64,000 nucleotides of DNA from the NCBI GenBank assembly GCA_002726235.1, contig PBSN01000008.1, forward strand, positions 19,826 through 83,825, in the 5' to 3' direction. Both the position numbers and the translations under genes were made by a program. Positions within the stretch are counted from its first letter, which is position 1; every line of letters starts with the position of its first letter. Under the pieces are notes generated by a model. The model made no database searches, was not told the DNA's origin, and worked only from the letters and a program-made list of their open reading frames with translations. Of this stretch, positions 34,906-44,155 are shown piece by piece. The stretch is from Nitrospiraceae bacterium (GTDB lineage: Bacteria; Nitrospirota; Nitrospiria; Nitrospirales; UBA2166).

Positions 34906-36276
34906 GTGATGTTCGGAAAAACACGGCACATACATTTTGTTGGAATAGGTGGATCTGGAATGAGCGGTATTGCGGAGGTCTTGATTGATTTAGGCTACGT
35001 GGTGACCGGTTCTGATGTTCGTGAATCGGTTACCACGAAGCATCTCCGTAATGTAGGCGCGACGGTGATGATTGGTCATGATGAGAAGAATATTGCGGGA
35101 GCCCAGGTGCTTGTTGCGTCGACCGCAGTGTCAGCGTTCAACCCTGAAGTTCGTGCTGCCGAAGGCAATAGGATCCCCGTTATTCCACGGGCGGAAATGC
35201 TGGCAGAGTTGATGCGTCTCAAGCAAGGCGTTGCGATTGCTGGTGCGCATGGGAAGACTACCACGACATCAATGATTGCAGCGATTCTTTCTGATTCTCA
35301 TCTTGATCCTACGATCGTCATTGGGGGTAGAGTTAATGCATTTGGTGGAGGTTCGCGGTCTGGTCAAGGCTCATTACTGATTGCCGAAGCTGATGAAAGC
35401 GATGGAACATTTCTGAAGCTCTCCCCTTCAATCGTTGTGGTAACCAATATCGATCGGGAACATTTGGATTACTATAAGAGTCTCGACAAGATTCTTGAAT
35501 CTTTTTCACGGTTTGTCGAGAAGGTGCCCTTTTATGGCCTGGTCGTCTTGTGCGCGGACGACCCACTCCTTCGGTCACTGATCCCATCCTTGCACAAGCG
35601 CTGTGTCACCTATGGGATACAGCAACATGCTGATTTTGTGGCGTCAGAGGTGGAATTGGGGCCATGGAAATCCACCTTTACTGTCCATGCTGAGCAACGG
35701 TTAGTCGGAAAATTTACAATCCCGCTTCCTGGGAGGCACTATGTCTTAAACGCCCTTGCCGCTATTGTGGTTAGCTTGGAACTTGATATTCCAGTGGAGC
35801 AAATCTCAGATGGCCTTGCAGGTTTTCGAGGAGTAGAACGTCGTTTTCAGTGTGTGGGAGAGAAATCCGGCGTGTTGGTGCTTGATGACTATGCTCATCA
35901 TCCTACGGAAATTCGGGCCACCGTTGCTGCTGTGAAGGAAGGCTGGGGGAGGCGATTCATTGTCCTGTTTCAGCCGCATCGTTTTTCTAGAACTCGTGAT
36001 CTGATGGATGACTTTGCGGTTTCCTTTGATGGCGTAGATGCGCTGTTTGTCACCGAGATATACCCGGCAGGAGAAGATCCTATCGATGGCGTAAACGGAA
36101 CTCGGCTTGTTGAGCAGATTAAGAGAACAAATCTTTCTGCTGTGTCATTTGTTGCAGAATCAGAAGCCATGGTTGATCAGGTTCTCCCGATGCTTCGTGA
36201 GGGAGATGTTGTCTTGACTATGGGGGCAGGGGATATCTGGAAAGTAGGACAAACCCTCATGGAAAGACTTCCTTGA
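34906..36276 (+). CDS. murC: MurC, UDP-MurNAc:L-alanine ligase
   Basis: MurC adds the first stem residue, L-alanine. The Rossmann-like HFVGIGGSGMSGIAE is at about 10-24 and ATP-binding GAHGKTTTTSM near 114. EADESDGTFL and DDYAHHPTEI are clear family motifs, and 456 residues is typical. The start is GTG at 34906 or the ATG one codon later, with GGATGGG just upstream. murB begins at its stop codon. Confidence 0.96.
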   Translation: MMFGKTRHIHFVGIGGSGMSGIAEVLIDLGYVVTGSDVRESVTTKHLRNVGATVMIGHDEKNIAGAQVLVASTAVSAFNPEVRAAEGNRIPVIPRAEMLAELMRLKQGVAIAGAHGKTTTTSMIAAILSDSHLDPTIVIGGRVNAFGGGSRSGQGSLLIAEADESDGTFLKLSPSIVVVTNIDREHLDYYKSLDKILESFSRFVEKVPFYGLVVLCADDPLLRSLIPSLHKRCVTYGIQQHADFVASEVELGPWKSTFTVHAEQRLVGKFTIPLPGRHYVLNALAAIVVSLELDIPVEQISDGLAGFRGVERRFQCVGEKSGVLVLDDYAHHPTEIRATVAAVKEGWGRRFIVLFQPHRFSRTRDLMDDFAVSFDGVDALFVTEIYPAGEDPIDGVNGTRLVEQIKRTNLSAVSFVAESEAMVDQVLPMLREGDVVLTMGAGDIWKVGQTLMERLP

Positions 36277-37175
36277 TGCTCGCAGCGTCCATGGCTTCAG
36301 CGCTTAATACTCTTCAGGGAGAAGTTCGTGTCAACGAGCCAATGTGGCGTCATGTCTCGTTTCGTATTGGTGGGAATGCAGATGCTCTGGTCATTCCGCA
36401 CAATATAGAGGATTTGCAAGGTCTTGTCGTGCAGACTAGAAGGGCGAAGATTCCAATGACTGTCATCGGCGGAACAAACCTTCTTGTCCGCGATGATGGC
36501 ATCGAAGGCATTGTCGTCTCTTTGCATCAATTTCAGGAGATCCAGTATGAAGGGGGATCTCGTCTCTACGTTGGAGGTGGCGTGCGAATGCCGCATCTGC
36601 TTAATGTCGCGACGAAACACGGACATGGGGGATTTGAATTTGCGGCAGGAATTCCAGGAACGGTTGCTGGTTCTCTAGTGATGAATGCTGGAACAGCGCG
36701 AGGTGAAATGAAAGATGTTCTTCAGGCAATTCATTTACTTGATGCGGAAGGCCAGCTTCATGTGATTCAAGCTGAGGCACTGGAGTTTGGATATCGACGC
36801 TCTTCTTTTCCTCCTGGTATCGTGGTTGGAGCGTGGCTCAACGTCATACCGAGTTCGGTGAAGCAGCTTGCTCTGAGTATTAAGTCTGCATTACGTAAGC
36901 GGAAGCAAACTCAACCTCTCACACTTCCAAGTGCGGGATGTGTGTTCCGGAACCCACAAGGGGACTCTGCCGGGCGGCTTATCGAACACGCGGGTTTCAA
37001 GGGATGTCGTGTGGGGGATGCAGCTATCTCGACTGTACACGCAAATTTTGCGGTTAATGTTGGGTGTGCGATGGCACGAGATGTGATTGCTCTGGTCGAT
37101 CAGGTACGCACTGGTGTTAAGGAAAAGACGGGAACATTGCTTGACCTTGAATTAACTATTGTGGGCCGTGAATAA
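36276..37175 (+). CDS. murB: MurB, UDP-N-acetylenolpyruvoylglucosamine reductase
   Basis: This FAD enzyme reduces UDP-GlcNAc-enolpyruvate to UDP-MurNAc. FAD-binding RIGGNADAL is near 28-36 and GGGTNLLVRD-like GGTNLLVRDDG near 62-72. GIPGTVAGSLVMNAG, YRRSSF and the C-terminal SAGCVFRNP follow. At about 299 residues it is the short MurB form. The ATG at 36276 overlaps the murC stop; a TTG one codon earlier is the alternative. Confidence 0.95.
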   Translation: MLAASMASALNTLQGEVRVNEPMWRHVSFRIGGNADALVIPHNIEDLQGLVVQTRRAKIPMTVIGGTNLLVRDDGIEGIVVSLHQFQEIQYEGGSRLYVGGGVRMPHLLNVATKHGHGGFEFAAGIPGTVAGSLVMNAGTARGEMKDVLQAIHLLDAEGQLHVIQAEALEFGYRRSSFPPGIVVGAWLNVIPSSVKQLALSIKSALRKRKQTQPLTLPSAGCVFRNPQGDSAGRLIEHAGFKGCRVGDAAISTVHANFAVNVGCAMARDVIALVDQVRTGVKEKTGTLLDLELTIVGRE

Positions 37176-37186
37176 CCATAGTCACG

Positions 37187-38110
37187 ATGGAAGGAAAACA
37201 CATTGGGGTATTGATGGGTGGACGGTCGGCGGAACGTGATATTTCCCTGAAGAGTGGAAAGGCCATTGCTGATTCACTGATGCGGCAGGGATATCGGGTC
37301 ACGTGTATCGATGCGAGTCCTAATGTTGGAGAAGAATTGCAGTGCAATCATATTGACGTGGCCTTTTTGGCTCTTCATGGTCCAGGCGGGGAGGACGGTG
37401 CAATTCAGGGGTTCTTGGAAGTGCTTGACCTCCCATATACTGGGTCAGGGATTGCGGCGAGTGCGGTGGGGATGAATAAAGTCTTGACCAAGTTGATATT
37501 AAAAGCATCGAGCTTACCGACTCCGCCGAGTGTGCTTCTCACTGCGAGTGCTCTTTCATCCATGATGCGGAATAAAATATCACTCCCGTTTTCATTTCCG
37601 GCCGTAGTAAAGCCGGTTGCTCAGGGTTCATCGATTGGAGTGAGTGTCATGCACGGTGCGGGCGACGTCCAGGTTGCATATGAAACCGCTATGCAGTTTG
37701 GTCATCAGGTTCTGGTTGAACAATTCATTGACGGTGCAGAATTTACGGTTGGGATTATCGGTGAAACACCACTACCGGTATTAGAAATTCTCTTGGCAAA
37801 AACGCTTTTCGATTTTGACACGAAATATGAAGTGAGCGCTACACCTCATGCTGTGCGCGCAACACTTTCTCCAACTCGCACACATGAGATGCAGCAACTG
37901 GCACTTCAAGTACACCAAGACATTGGGTGTCGTGGTGTTTCGCGTGTAGATATTCGGGTTGATGACGCAGGCAACCCCTTTGTTCTTGAAATCAATACGA
38001 TTCCAGGGATGACCAATGAAAGCTTACTCCCATTAGCTGCGCGTGAAGCGGATATCCAATATGACTGTTTGGTCAAGAAAATGTTGTCTGCAACTGTGGG
38101 AGAACAATGA
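37187..38110 (+). CDS. ddl: Ddl, D-alanine--D-alanine ligase
   Basis: Ddl makes the D-Ala-D-Ala used by MurF. It is an ATP-grasp enzyme. The N-terminal GGRSAERDISLKSG is followed by HGPGGEDGAIQG and KPVAQGSSIGVS (ATP-binding lysine region). The C-terminal FVLEINTIPGMTNESLLP provides metal ligands. It is 307 residues long, as expected. The stop overlaps ftsQ by ATGA. Confidence 0.96.
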   Translation: MEGKHIGVLMGGRSAERDISLKSGKAIADSLMRQGYRVTCIDASPNVGEELQCNHIDVAFLALHGPGGEDGAIQGFLEVLDLPYTGSGIAASAVGMNKVLTKLILKASSLPTPPSVLLTASALSSMMRNKISLPFSFPAVVKPVAQGSSIGVSVMHGAGDVQVAYETAMQFGHQVLVEQFIDGAEFTVGIIGETPLPVLEILLAKTLFDFDTKYEVSATPHAVRATLSPTRTHEMQQLALQVHQDIGCRGVSRVDIRVDDAGNPFVLEINTIPGMTNESLLPLAAREADIQYDCLVKKMLSATVGEQ

Positions 38111-38694
38111 ACGTTCGGATATGGAGTGAACAAAAATATCAAGAGCTGGGACGTCGTCCACGTGTCTTGATTGTGTTCATGGGTATGCTTTTGGTTATTC
38201 TCGGTACGACATATATTGGCTTGTTGCCGGGATGGTCGGCTGGGATAGACCGCGTGAGTATTTCGCAACCGTCGGTGTTGGTTGAGGCATCATATGCTTG
38301 GTTTTTGGTTGATGCGCATGGCATTGTCCGTGGGGCAATCGATCGCGATAGGCCTCAAATGCTGCCGAAGATTTCTGGGATCGACTCACGTGCATTGTTA
38401 CGGCAGGAGTTTTCTGCAGTGGACGCAGCCCAAAACGGGTATGAATTGGCCACACTCCTGTTGGATAGTGATGACCGTCAACTGCATGGGCGAGACCTAC
38501 GGATTGACTTTTCTGATCCTCAAAATATTGTCGCGACGTTTCATGGCACGACGATTCATTTTGGAAGCAACGGCTTCCGGGAGAAATGGGACAGGGTCAG
38601 GCGCGTTCGTGGTGCGCGAACAGGTAGCCTTTCAGCAGGGCATGAATTGGACTTGCGTTTTCCAAACACTGTGATTGTGCGTAAACCTCAATGA
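38107..38694 (+). CDS. ftsQ: FtsQ/DivIB-like protein, apparently without the POTRA domain
   Basis: FtsQ links early and late divisome proteins in the inner membrane. Position between ddl and ftsA, one TM helix (about 19-41) and a beta-domain-like region identify it. That region runs from about 48 on, with the pattern FLVDAHGIV then LPKISGID. Normal FtsQ is about 250-290 residues and has a roughly 70-residue POTRA domain between the TM and beta domain. Here the TM is joined to the beta domain by only about ten residues, and the whole protein is 195. The frame is intact with ATGA overlaps on both sides, so this is not an obvious frameshift. POTRA loss is my inference from alignment by eye. Confidence 0.75.
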   Translation: MNVRIWSEQKYQELGRRPRVLIVFMGMLLVILGTTYIGLLPGWSAGIDRVSISQPSVLVEASYAWFLVDAHGIVRGAIDRDRPQMLPKISGIDSRALLRQEFSAVDAAQNGYELATLLLDSDDRQLHGRDLRIDFSDPQNIVATFHGTTIHFGSNGFREKWDRVRRVRGARTGSLSAGHELDLRFPNTVIVRKPQ

Positions 38695-39947
38695 GAACAG
38701 GTGCTGGAAAAAAAGGCCGAATGACCAACATCATCGTCGGCCTTGATATTGGGACGACGAAAATCTGCTGCATTGTTGCGGCAGTAACTGATGAAGGCAC
38801 TCTTGATGTTATCGGACATGGGGTGAGTGCGTCTCGGGGTTTGCGAAAAGGCGCTGTGGTCAATATCGAAGATACTGTCGAGTCCATAAAGAAGGCGGTA
38901 AAAGAAGCTGAGCTAATGTCTGATGTACGGATAAGTTCAGTGTATGTGGGGATTGCTGGAAGCCATATCGTTGGTTTCAACTCCCTTGGGTATATTACTA
39001 TCCGAAATGAAGATGAGGGCGTTACTCAAGCTGATAAGACTCGTGTACACGCGAAAGCGAAACCACCAAAAGAAACATTTTCAAAAGATCGCGAAGAGCT
39101 CCATACTATTCCCCAGAGGTATATTGTGGATGATCAGGATGGCATCAAGGATCCGTTAAATATCTGTGGGGAAAGACTCGAAGTTGATGTCTATATCATC
39201 ACTGGAGCCAAGATGGCGGTGAAGAATATCAAACGGAGCGTTCACCGCGCGGGGTTGAGTGTCTCCCGTGTCATTCTTCAACCGCTTGCGTCAAGTAAGG
39301 CTGTCTTAACCTCCGAGGAAATGGACGTGGGTGTTGCGATGGTCGATTTGGGAGGTGGGACAGCAGATCTTGCGATTTATTCAGAGGGGAGCCTTGTGCA
39401 CACTGCTGTACTGGCAATTGGAGGCAACCACTTTACACATGATGTTGCTGTTGGGCTACGACTTTCGCATATTGAGGCTGAAAACGTAAAGGTTCAGCAT
39501 GGATCTGTCTCAAGTGAGTCGATTGAGGATGATGAAATGTTTGAGGCACGTGGTATGGGTGGTCGTCCTCCACAGCCGCGACTGCGGAAAGAGCTGTCCG
39601 GAATCTTGGAACTGCGTGCCGAGGAATTGTTCGAGCTCGTGGGAGAAGAGATCAAAAAATCCGGCCATGAGGAGAAAGTGGTTGCCGGACTTGTTTTAGC
39701 GGGAGGAGCGGCTTTGCTCGACGGAATTGAGAGTGTTGCTGAACGTGTTCTTGCTCTTCCTGTTCGTGTCGGGTCCCCACGCGAGCTTAGTGGACTACGC
39801 AGTATTGCCAAAAGCCCTGTTTACGCAACAGCGGTTGGGTTGATTCTGGAAGCATGGCAATCCTCGGACGGAGAAGACACTAGCTTAGAGGGAATATGGC
39901 AGAAACCACGTAGTGTGGTTCAGAGAATCAAGGAATGGTTTTTTTGA
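38691..39947 (+). CDS. ftsA: FtsA, actin-like FtsZ membrane anchor
   Basis: FtsA is an actin-family ATPase that tethers FtsZ to the membrane. GLDIGTTKICC (phosphate 1) is near residues 17-27. The 1C subdomain region follows, with SVYVGIAGSHI. MVDLGGGTADLAIY (phosphate 2) comes next, then GLVLAGGAALLDGI (adenosine). The C-terminal SVVQRIKEWFF is the amphipathic membrane-targeting helix. The length of 418 residues is typical. The ATG at 38691 overlaps ftsQ; an ATG at 38721 is a later alternative closer to the domain start. Confidence 0.95.
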   Translation: MRTGAGKKGRMTNIIVGLDIGTTKICCIVAAVTDEGTLDVIGHGVSASRGLRKGAVVNIEDTVESIKKAVKEAELMSDVRISSVYVGIAGSHIVGFNSLGYITIRNEDEGVTQADKTRVHAKAKPPKETFSKDREELHTIPQRYIVDDQDGIKDPLNICGERLEVDVYIITGAKMAVKNIKRSVHRAGLSVSRVILQPLASSKAVLTSEEMDVGVAMVDLGGGTADLAIYSEGSLVHTAVLAIGGNHFTHDVAVGLRLSHIEAENVKVQHGSVSSESIEDDEMFEARGMGGRPPQPRLRKELSGILELRAEELFELVGEEIKKSGHEEKVVAGLVLAGGAALLDGIESVAERVLALPVRVGSPRELSGLRSIAKSPVYATAVGLILEAWQSSDGEDTSLEGIWQKPRSVVQRIKEWFF

Positions 39948-39991
39948 GATCGCAATGATCTGTGTAAGGCTGCAACAATAGGGAGGCTACT

Positions 39992-41155
39992 ATGTCGAAA
40001 AATCATGAAGGATTCTTATTCAAGGAACCAGATGCGACATCGGCGAAATTAAAGGTGATTGGGGTTGGAGGCGGTGGCTGCAACGCCGTGAATTCAATGG
40101 TGGCGGATGGATTGACAGGCGTCGATTTTATCGCAGCCAATACCGATCTTCAGGCTCTTGAGAAGTCCTTGGCCCCTTCAAAAATCCAACTCGGGAAGGA
40201 GCGTACCAAAGGTCTTGGGGCTGGTGCTGATCCGGATATTGGAGCTGAGTCGGCACTGGAGCAGTCCGAGGAGATTCGTCAAGTACTTGATGGAGCCGAT
40301 ATGGTCTTTGTCACTGCTGGGATGGGTGGAGGCACAGGGACTGGTGCAGCTCCCGTGATCTCGAGTCTGGCTAGAGATCTAGGAGCCTTGACGGTCGCGG
40401 TGGTGACAAAACCGTTTCCGTTCGAAGGTGGGAAACGGATGTGCAGGGCAGAAGAAGGCGTTGCTCAGTTGAAAAGAAATACTGATACACTGTTAGCCAT
40501 TCCGAACCAACGGCTCTTGAAAATCATTGAGACAGGCACCCCGCTGACCGAGGCGTTTATCCAATCTAATACGGTGCTCCGTCATGCAATAGCGGGAATT
40601 GCTGACGTGATTACGACGCCCGGCCTCGTGAATGTTGACTTTGCTGATGTGCGTGCGGTTATGAACCATATGGGGCGAGCTGTGCTGGGAATGGGAAGAG
40701 CACGTGGGGAGGAGCGTGCAGTCATGGCGGCTCGGGATGCTATCTCTAGTCCCTTGCTTGAAGATGGAGGAATTGCAGGGGCTCGTGCGCTCTTGTTTAA
40801 TATTACAGGGGGTGCTGATCTCTCTCTTCATGAGGTAAGCGCAGCTGCTGAGGTTATTCATGAGGAAGCGGATAAGGATGCGAATATTATTTTCGGGGCT
40901 GTGGTAAACCCTGATTTCTCAGACGAAGTCGTGATCACAGTGATTGCGACTGGATTTGATCGTGAACTAGCGTTGGCGCAACCAGTGTCGAAGAATGTTT
41001 CTGCCTCGTCAACCAATGGTGCTGGGCGTGAACCTTGCCTGACAAGTGTTGGAAAAGGAGTAGTAAGTCCTGGACGAAATGTTCAACGCAAACTTCCTCT
41101 CATGGATGCCTATGAGACACCTACGTTTCTTAGGCAGGGGAAACATACATCGTAG
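39992..41155 (+). CDS. ftsZ: FtsZ, tubulin-like division protein
   Basis: FtsZ polymerises with GTP into the division ring. [13 protein letters not shown] is near residues 24-36. The tubulin signature [11 protein letters not shown] is near 110-120. Later comes the T7-loop region with [12 protein letters not shown] variable linker precedes a C-terminal peptide ETPTFLRQ, close to the usual DIPAFLR motif that binds FtsA. The length of 387 residues is normal. The ATG has GGGAGG upstream, so it has its own strong ribosome-binding site after the 44-bp ftsA-ftsZ gap. Confidence 0.97.
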   Translation: MSKNHEGFLFKEPDATSAKLKVIGVGGGGCNAVNSMVADGLTGVDFIAANTDLQALEKSLAPSKIQLGKERTKGLGAGADPDIGAESALEQSEEIRQVLDGADMVFVTAGMGGGTGTGAAPVISSLARDLGALTVAVVTKPFPFEGGKRMCRAEEGVAQLKRNTDTLLAIPNQRLLKIIETGTPLTEAFIQSNTVLRHAIAGIADVITTPGLVNVDFADVRAVMNHMGRAVLGMGRARGEERAVMAARDAISSPLLEDGGIAGARALLFNITGGADLSLHEVSAAAEVIHEEADKDANIIFGAVVNPDFSDEVVITVIATGFDRELALAQPVSKNVSASSTNGAGREPCLTSVGKGVVSPGRNVQRKLPLMDAYETPTFLRQGKHTS

Positions 41156-41195
41156 GCTCCATGCGTATTGAGGCTGTAAAATTTGTGAGGTGATA

Positions 41196-41942
41196 TTGGA
41201 GGCAAATGAGCGTCGGGAACGGTATATCAGAGACGCCTTGGCACAAACCGTTGATGCGATTGCTGTGGCTGCGGGAAAGGTTGGACGGGATCCAACTTCA
41301 GTGCGTCTTATTGCTGCGACAAAAACTCTTTCCGTTCAACACCTGGTGATGGCCATCAATGCTGGCCTGAGAATATTTGGAGAAAATCGAGTACAAGAGG
41401 GGTTGGTGAAAATGCATGCACTGACCGCAAGGGATTTGCCGGAACAATTCTTCGCAAATCTCTCATGGCATATGATTGGACATCTCCAGAAAAACAAGGT
41501 CAAGTCCGTGGTTGGAAATTTTGATCTCATTCATTCCGTTGATAGTCTTGCGCTGGCTCAGGCCATTGATGATCGTGCACGATCAGTGGAGACATCGCAG
41601 CAGATATTGCTCCAAGTCAATGTGTCAGGTGAGTCGAGTAAGTATGGTCTGTCTCCTACTGTCGTCCGGTCAACTGTTCATGAGATCGCCTCCATGAAGC
41701 ATGTGCATCTACGTGGACTGATGACCATTCCCCCTTTTGCAGGGACCGAGAAACAGACACGAGCAATATTTCGTCGACTCCGATCTCTTGCGACGGAAAT
41801 AGAAAGTGAAGCAATTGATGGTGTGGAATTGACTGAACTGTCCATGGGAATGTCAGACGATTACGAAATAGCGATCGAGGAAGGTGCGACGATGGTGAGA
41901 ATTGGTCGTGGGATTTTCGGAGAGAGAAAGGTAGTGTCTTGA
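41196..41942 (+). CDS. yggS: YggS/YlmE-family PLP-homeostasis protein
   Basis: This PLP-binding alanine-racemase-fold protein has no known catalytic reaction; relatives buffer pyridoxal phosphate. The PLP lysine lies in LIAATKTLS near residue 42. FGENRVQEG, WHMIGHLQKNK and ELSMGMSDDYEIAIEEG are strong family signatures. I prefer the TTG at 41196, five bases after GTGAGG; a GTG at 41190 lies within that site. It follows ftsZ by 40 bp and overlaps proC (TTGA), the common ftsZ-yggS-yggT-divIVA arrangement. Confidence 0.94.
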   Translation: MEANERRERYIRDALAQTVDAIAVAAGKVGRDPTSVRLIAATKTLSVQHLVMAINAGLRIFGENRVQEGLVKMHALTARDLPEQFFANLSWHMIGHLQKNKVKSVVGNFDLIHSVDSLALAQAIDDRARSVETSQQILLQVNVSGESSKYGLSPTVVRSTVHEIASMKHVHLRGLMTIPPFAGTEKQTRAIFRRLRSLATEIESEAIDGVELTELSMGMSDDYEIAIEEGATMVRIGRGIFGERKVVS

Positions 41943-42763
41943 GCAAGGTATCCGCAAAGAAAAATATTGCGATTATTGGTTGTGGGGCGATGGGAGAGGC
42001 GCTGATCGCTGGCATTGTCGCTGCTGGAAACGTTGAGCTAGATTCAATATTTGCTTCGGATACCTTGGTGGAGCGAGTCGAGGTGATTGGTAGGCAGTAT
42101 GGGGTTCGGATCGGTACAGACAACATTAAAGCTGCAGCCTTTGCCGATGTTGTGGTGCTTGCCGTCAAGCCTGGCCTCATTAATAATGTGCTTGCTCAGA
42201 TTCGGGAAACTCTCACTGAGAACACGCTTGTGATCTCAGTGGCCGCTGGTGTTACCATTGGCCAACTTCTGAATGGATTACCGACAGGTGCTAAAATTGT
42301 CCGAGTCATGCCCAACATGCCTGCGCTTGTACGAGAAGGTATGTCTGTACTTGTTGGCGGCCCTGGTGTCCATGATCGTGACCTTGATATTGCGCAAGGA
42401 ATATTTCGTGCTGTCGGTAAAACCCTTGTTGTCGAGGAGCACATGATTGATGCGGTGACAGGTGTGAGTGGAAGTGGTCCGGCATATGTACTGCTTTTGA
42501 TTGAGGCGCTTGCAGATGGTGGTGTGAGAATGGGGTTGCCGCGTGACATTGCCATCACTCTTGCAACCCAGACCGTGAGAGGAACTGCGCATTTACAGCA
42601 TCAGACGGGAGAACATCCAGCTCGCCTCAAGGATCGTATTACCTCCCCTGGTGGTACTACCAGCGCCGCTGTACATGTGCTCGAAAAGGGAGGCTTTCGT
42701 GGATTGGTAAGTGCGGCAGTGGAGATGGCGACAAAACGGGCAACGGAGTTACGAAGCGAATGA
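41939..42763 (+). CDS. proC: ProC, pyrroline-5-carboxylate reductase
   Basis: ProC performs the last step of proline synthesis using NAD(P)H. The Rossmann motif IGCGAMGEALI is near residues 12-22, VKPGLINNVL follows, and VTGVSGSGPAYV and the C-terminal ITSPGGTTSAAVHVLE are diagnostic. It is 274 residues long, as expected. The TTG start overlaps the yggS stop and the stop overlaps the yggT ATG, so translation is probably coupled. Confidence 0.96.
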   Translation: MSKVSAKKNIAIIGCGAMGEALIAGIVAAGNVELDSIFASDTLVERVEVIGRQYGVRIGTDNIKAAAFADVVVLAVKPGLINNVLAQIRETLTENTLVISVAAGVTIGQLLNGLPTGAKIVRVMPNMPALVREGMSVLVGGPGVHDRDLDIAQGIFRAVGKTLVVEEHMIDAVTGVSGSGPAYVLLLIEALADGGVRMGLPRDIAITLATQTVRGTAHLQHQTGEHPARLKDRITSPGGTTSAAVHVLEKGGFRGLVSAAVEMATKRATELRSE

Positions 42764-43047
42764 CCGTCGCTGAGAACATGACAGTGTTGGTGGCACGGTT
42801 GCTGGATCTCGCACTCAATGTGTATATGTGGGTCATCATTGTGCGAGCGCTTATTTCTTGGGTGAATCCGGATCCCTATAACCCAATTGTGCAGTTTCTT
42901 CATCGAGTAACTGAACCCGTGCTCGGACCAATCAGGCGGTGGTTATGGGGTTTAATTCCGGCAATGAGATTTGGTATGGATCTGTCGCCACTGGTAGTTA
43001 TTATGATGATCATTTTTCTTCAATCATTGCTTATATCATTCAGATAG
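42760..43047 (+). CDS. yggT: YggT-family inner-membrane protein
   Basis: This 95-residue protein has two TM helices (about 8-30 and 68-93). Between them is the family pattern ALISWVNPDPYNPIVQFLHRVTEPVLGPIRR. YggT proteins are often encoded between ftsZ and divIVA and have been linked to division or osmotic tolerance, but their mechanism is not settled. The ATG overlaps the proC stop. Confidence 0.92.
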   Translation: MTVAENMTVLVARLLDLALNVYMWVIIVRALISWVNPDPYNPIVQFLHRVTEPVLGPIRRWLWGLIPAMRFGMDLSPLVVIMMIIFLQSLLISFR

Positions 43048-43059
43048 GAGGGGATTATA

Positions 43060-43578
43060 ATGAAACTTACCCCATTAGACATTCAGCAGATGAGGTTTTC
43101 GACACGTCTTCGCGGATACGATCGAGATGAGGTCGATCACTTTTTGGAAGTTGTGACGAGTGCATATGAAGAGATACTCAAGGGTCATCAAGCTCTTCAA
43201 GATCAGGTTTCTGGTGTGGAGCAGCAGTTGTCGGAGTGGCATCGAAAGGAAGAGACGATCAGTCAAGCCGTCCTTGCAACCCAAGATGTTGTTAATGATC
43301 TGAAGCAGAACGCGTGTCGAGAGGCTGAGATTATTGTCCAAGAGGCGGAATTGCGTGCCGAGACACTAGTTCGTGATGCTCAGGCTCAGGTTGTTAGGAT
43401 GGAGGGAGAGCTAGTTTCTCTTCGAAAACAGCGCTTGATTGCGATCGAGAAAATTCGAGGAGTCATGCAAATGTTCAAAATTGTTCTCGATACGGAAGAT
43501 GAGGAAGGGGTAGCAGGCCATATAGAAAATGGTACGCAGCGTGAATTACAAAGTGCCTCGCATTTTCACGCGGGATAA
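43060..43578 (+). CDS. divIVA: DivIVA-family protein
   Basis: DivIVA coiled-coil proteins gather at curved membranes such as septa and poles. The N-terminal domain is clear: LTPLDIQQMRFSTRLRGYD followed by RDEVDHFLE, then a long coiled coil (about 30-135). The 172 residues end in a short variable tail. The ATG has AGGAGGGG upstream. It closes the ftsZ-yggS-proC-yggT run. DivIVA is unusual in a Gram-negative with hopanoids but is known from several non-proteobacterial phyla. Confidence 0.92.
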   Translation: MKLTPLDIQQMRFSTRLRGYDRDEVDHFLEVVTSAYEEILKGHQALQDQVSGVEQQLSEWHRKEETISQAVLATQDVVNDLKQNACREAEIIVQEAELRAETLVRDAQAQVVRMEGELVSLRKQRLIAIEKIRGVMQMFKIVLDTEDEEGVAGHIENGTQRELQSASHFHAG

Positions 43579-43837
43579 GAACCCGCTACGATATAACATG
43601 AACAAATTGGCGAGATGATTGTGGAGTAAACGAAGGAGCAAAAAGAACGTATACCGGGAATATGTAAGCGATGAGCAACGCAGGCGTAGAAAAAGGTTTG
43701 GCCATTTGAGGAGGCCTTTGGCGAGTGACGTTGTTGTGCCTCGATCTCATAGTTTTTGCTATGGACTTTCGTTGTACCCTGCCGTAGTCTCAAACCTGGC
43801 CTCCCAATTTGTCCATGCTATTGCGTGACGAGTCCTA

Positions 43838-44128
43838 ATGGGAAGGCCCTTGGTTGCAACGTCACAGAACTCTACCATTGTGACGGTCCGTGTCCTCCCT
43901 CGGTCGTCTCATGACAAAATCTGTGGAGTCGTTGATGGAATTATTCGGTTGCGCGTGTCGGCCCCGCCTGTAGATGGGAAAGCCAATGCACGCTGTATCA
44001 CTCTGCTTTCCAAGGAACTTGGAATTCCTGTCTCTGCCGTTCAGATTATGCGTGGGGAACGTTCTCGTGTGAAACTTCTTCGTATCCAAGGGATGAGTGA
44101 GCACGAAATTTTTACGAAACTTGAGTAA
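43838..44128 (+). CDS. DUF167 (YggU-family) protein
   Basis: The 96-residue protein matches DUF167: an N-terminal strand with TVRVLPRSSHDKI, then RLRVSAPPVDGKANARCITLLSKEL and RGERSRVKLLRI. The function is unknown. The family is often encoded near yggT and proC, which fits this place. The 259 bp before it hold no gene I can support and no clear promoter. Confidence 0.9.
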   Translation: MGRPLVATSQNSTIVTVRVLPRSSHDKICGVVDGIIRLRVSAPPVDGKANARCITLLSKELGIPVSAVQIMRGERSRVKLLRIQGMSEHEIFTKLE

Positions 44129-44155
44129 CGTTTCCCCCATCGCCCTCTTTAATAC

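Noticed and set aside
43619-43828. Frame of 69 codons between divIVA and the DUF167 gene
   Set aside because: It starts with an Arg/Lys-rich stretch, resembles no family and has no ribosome-binding site; it is probably chance.
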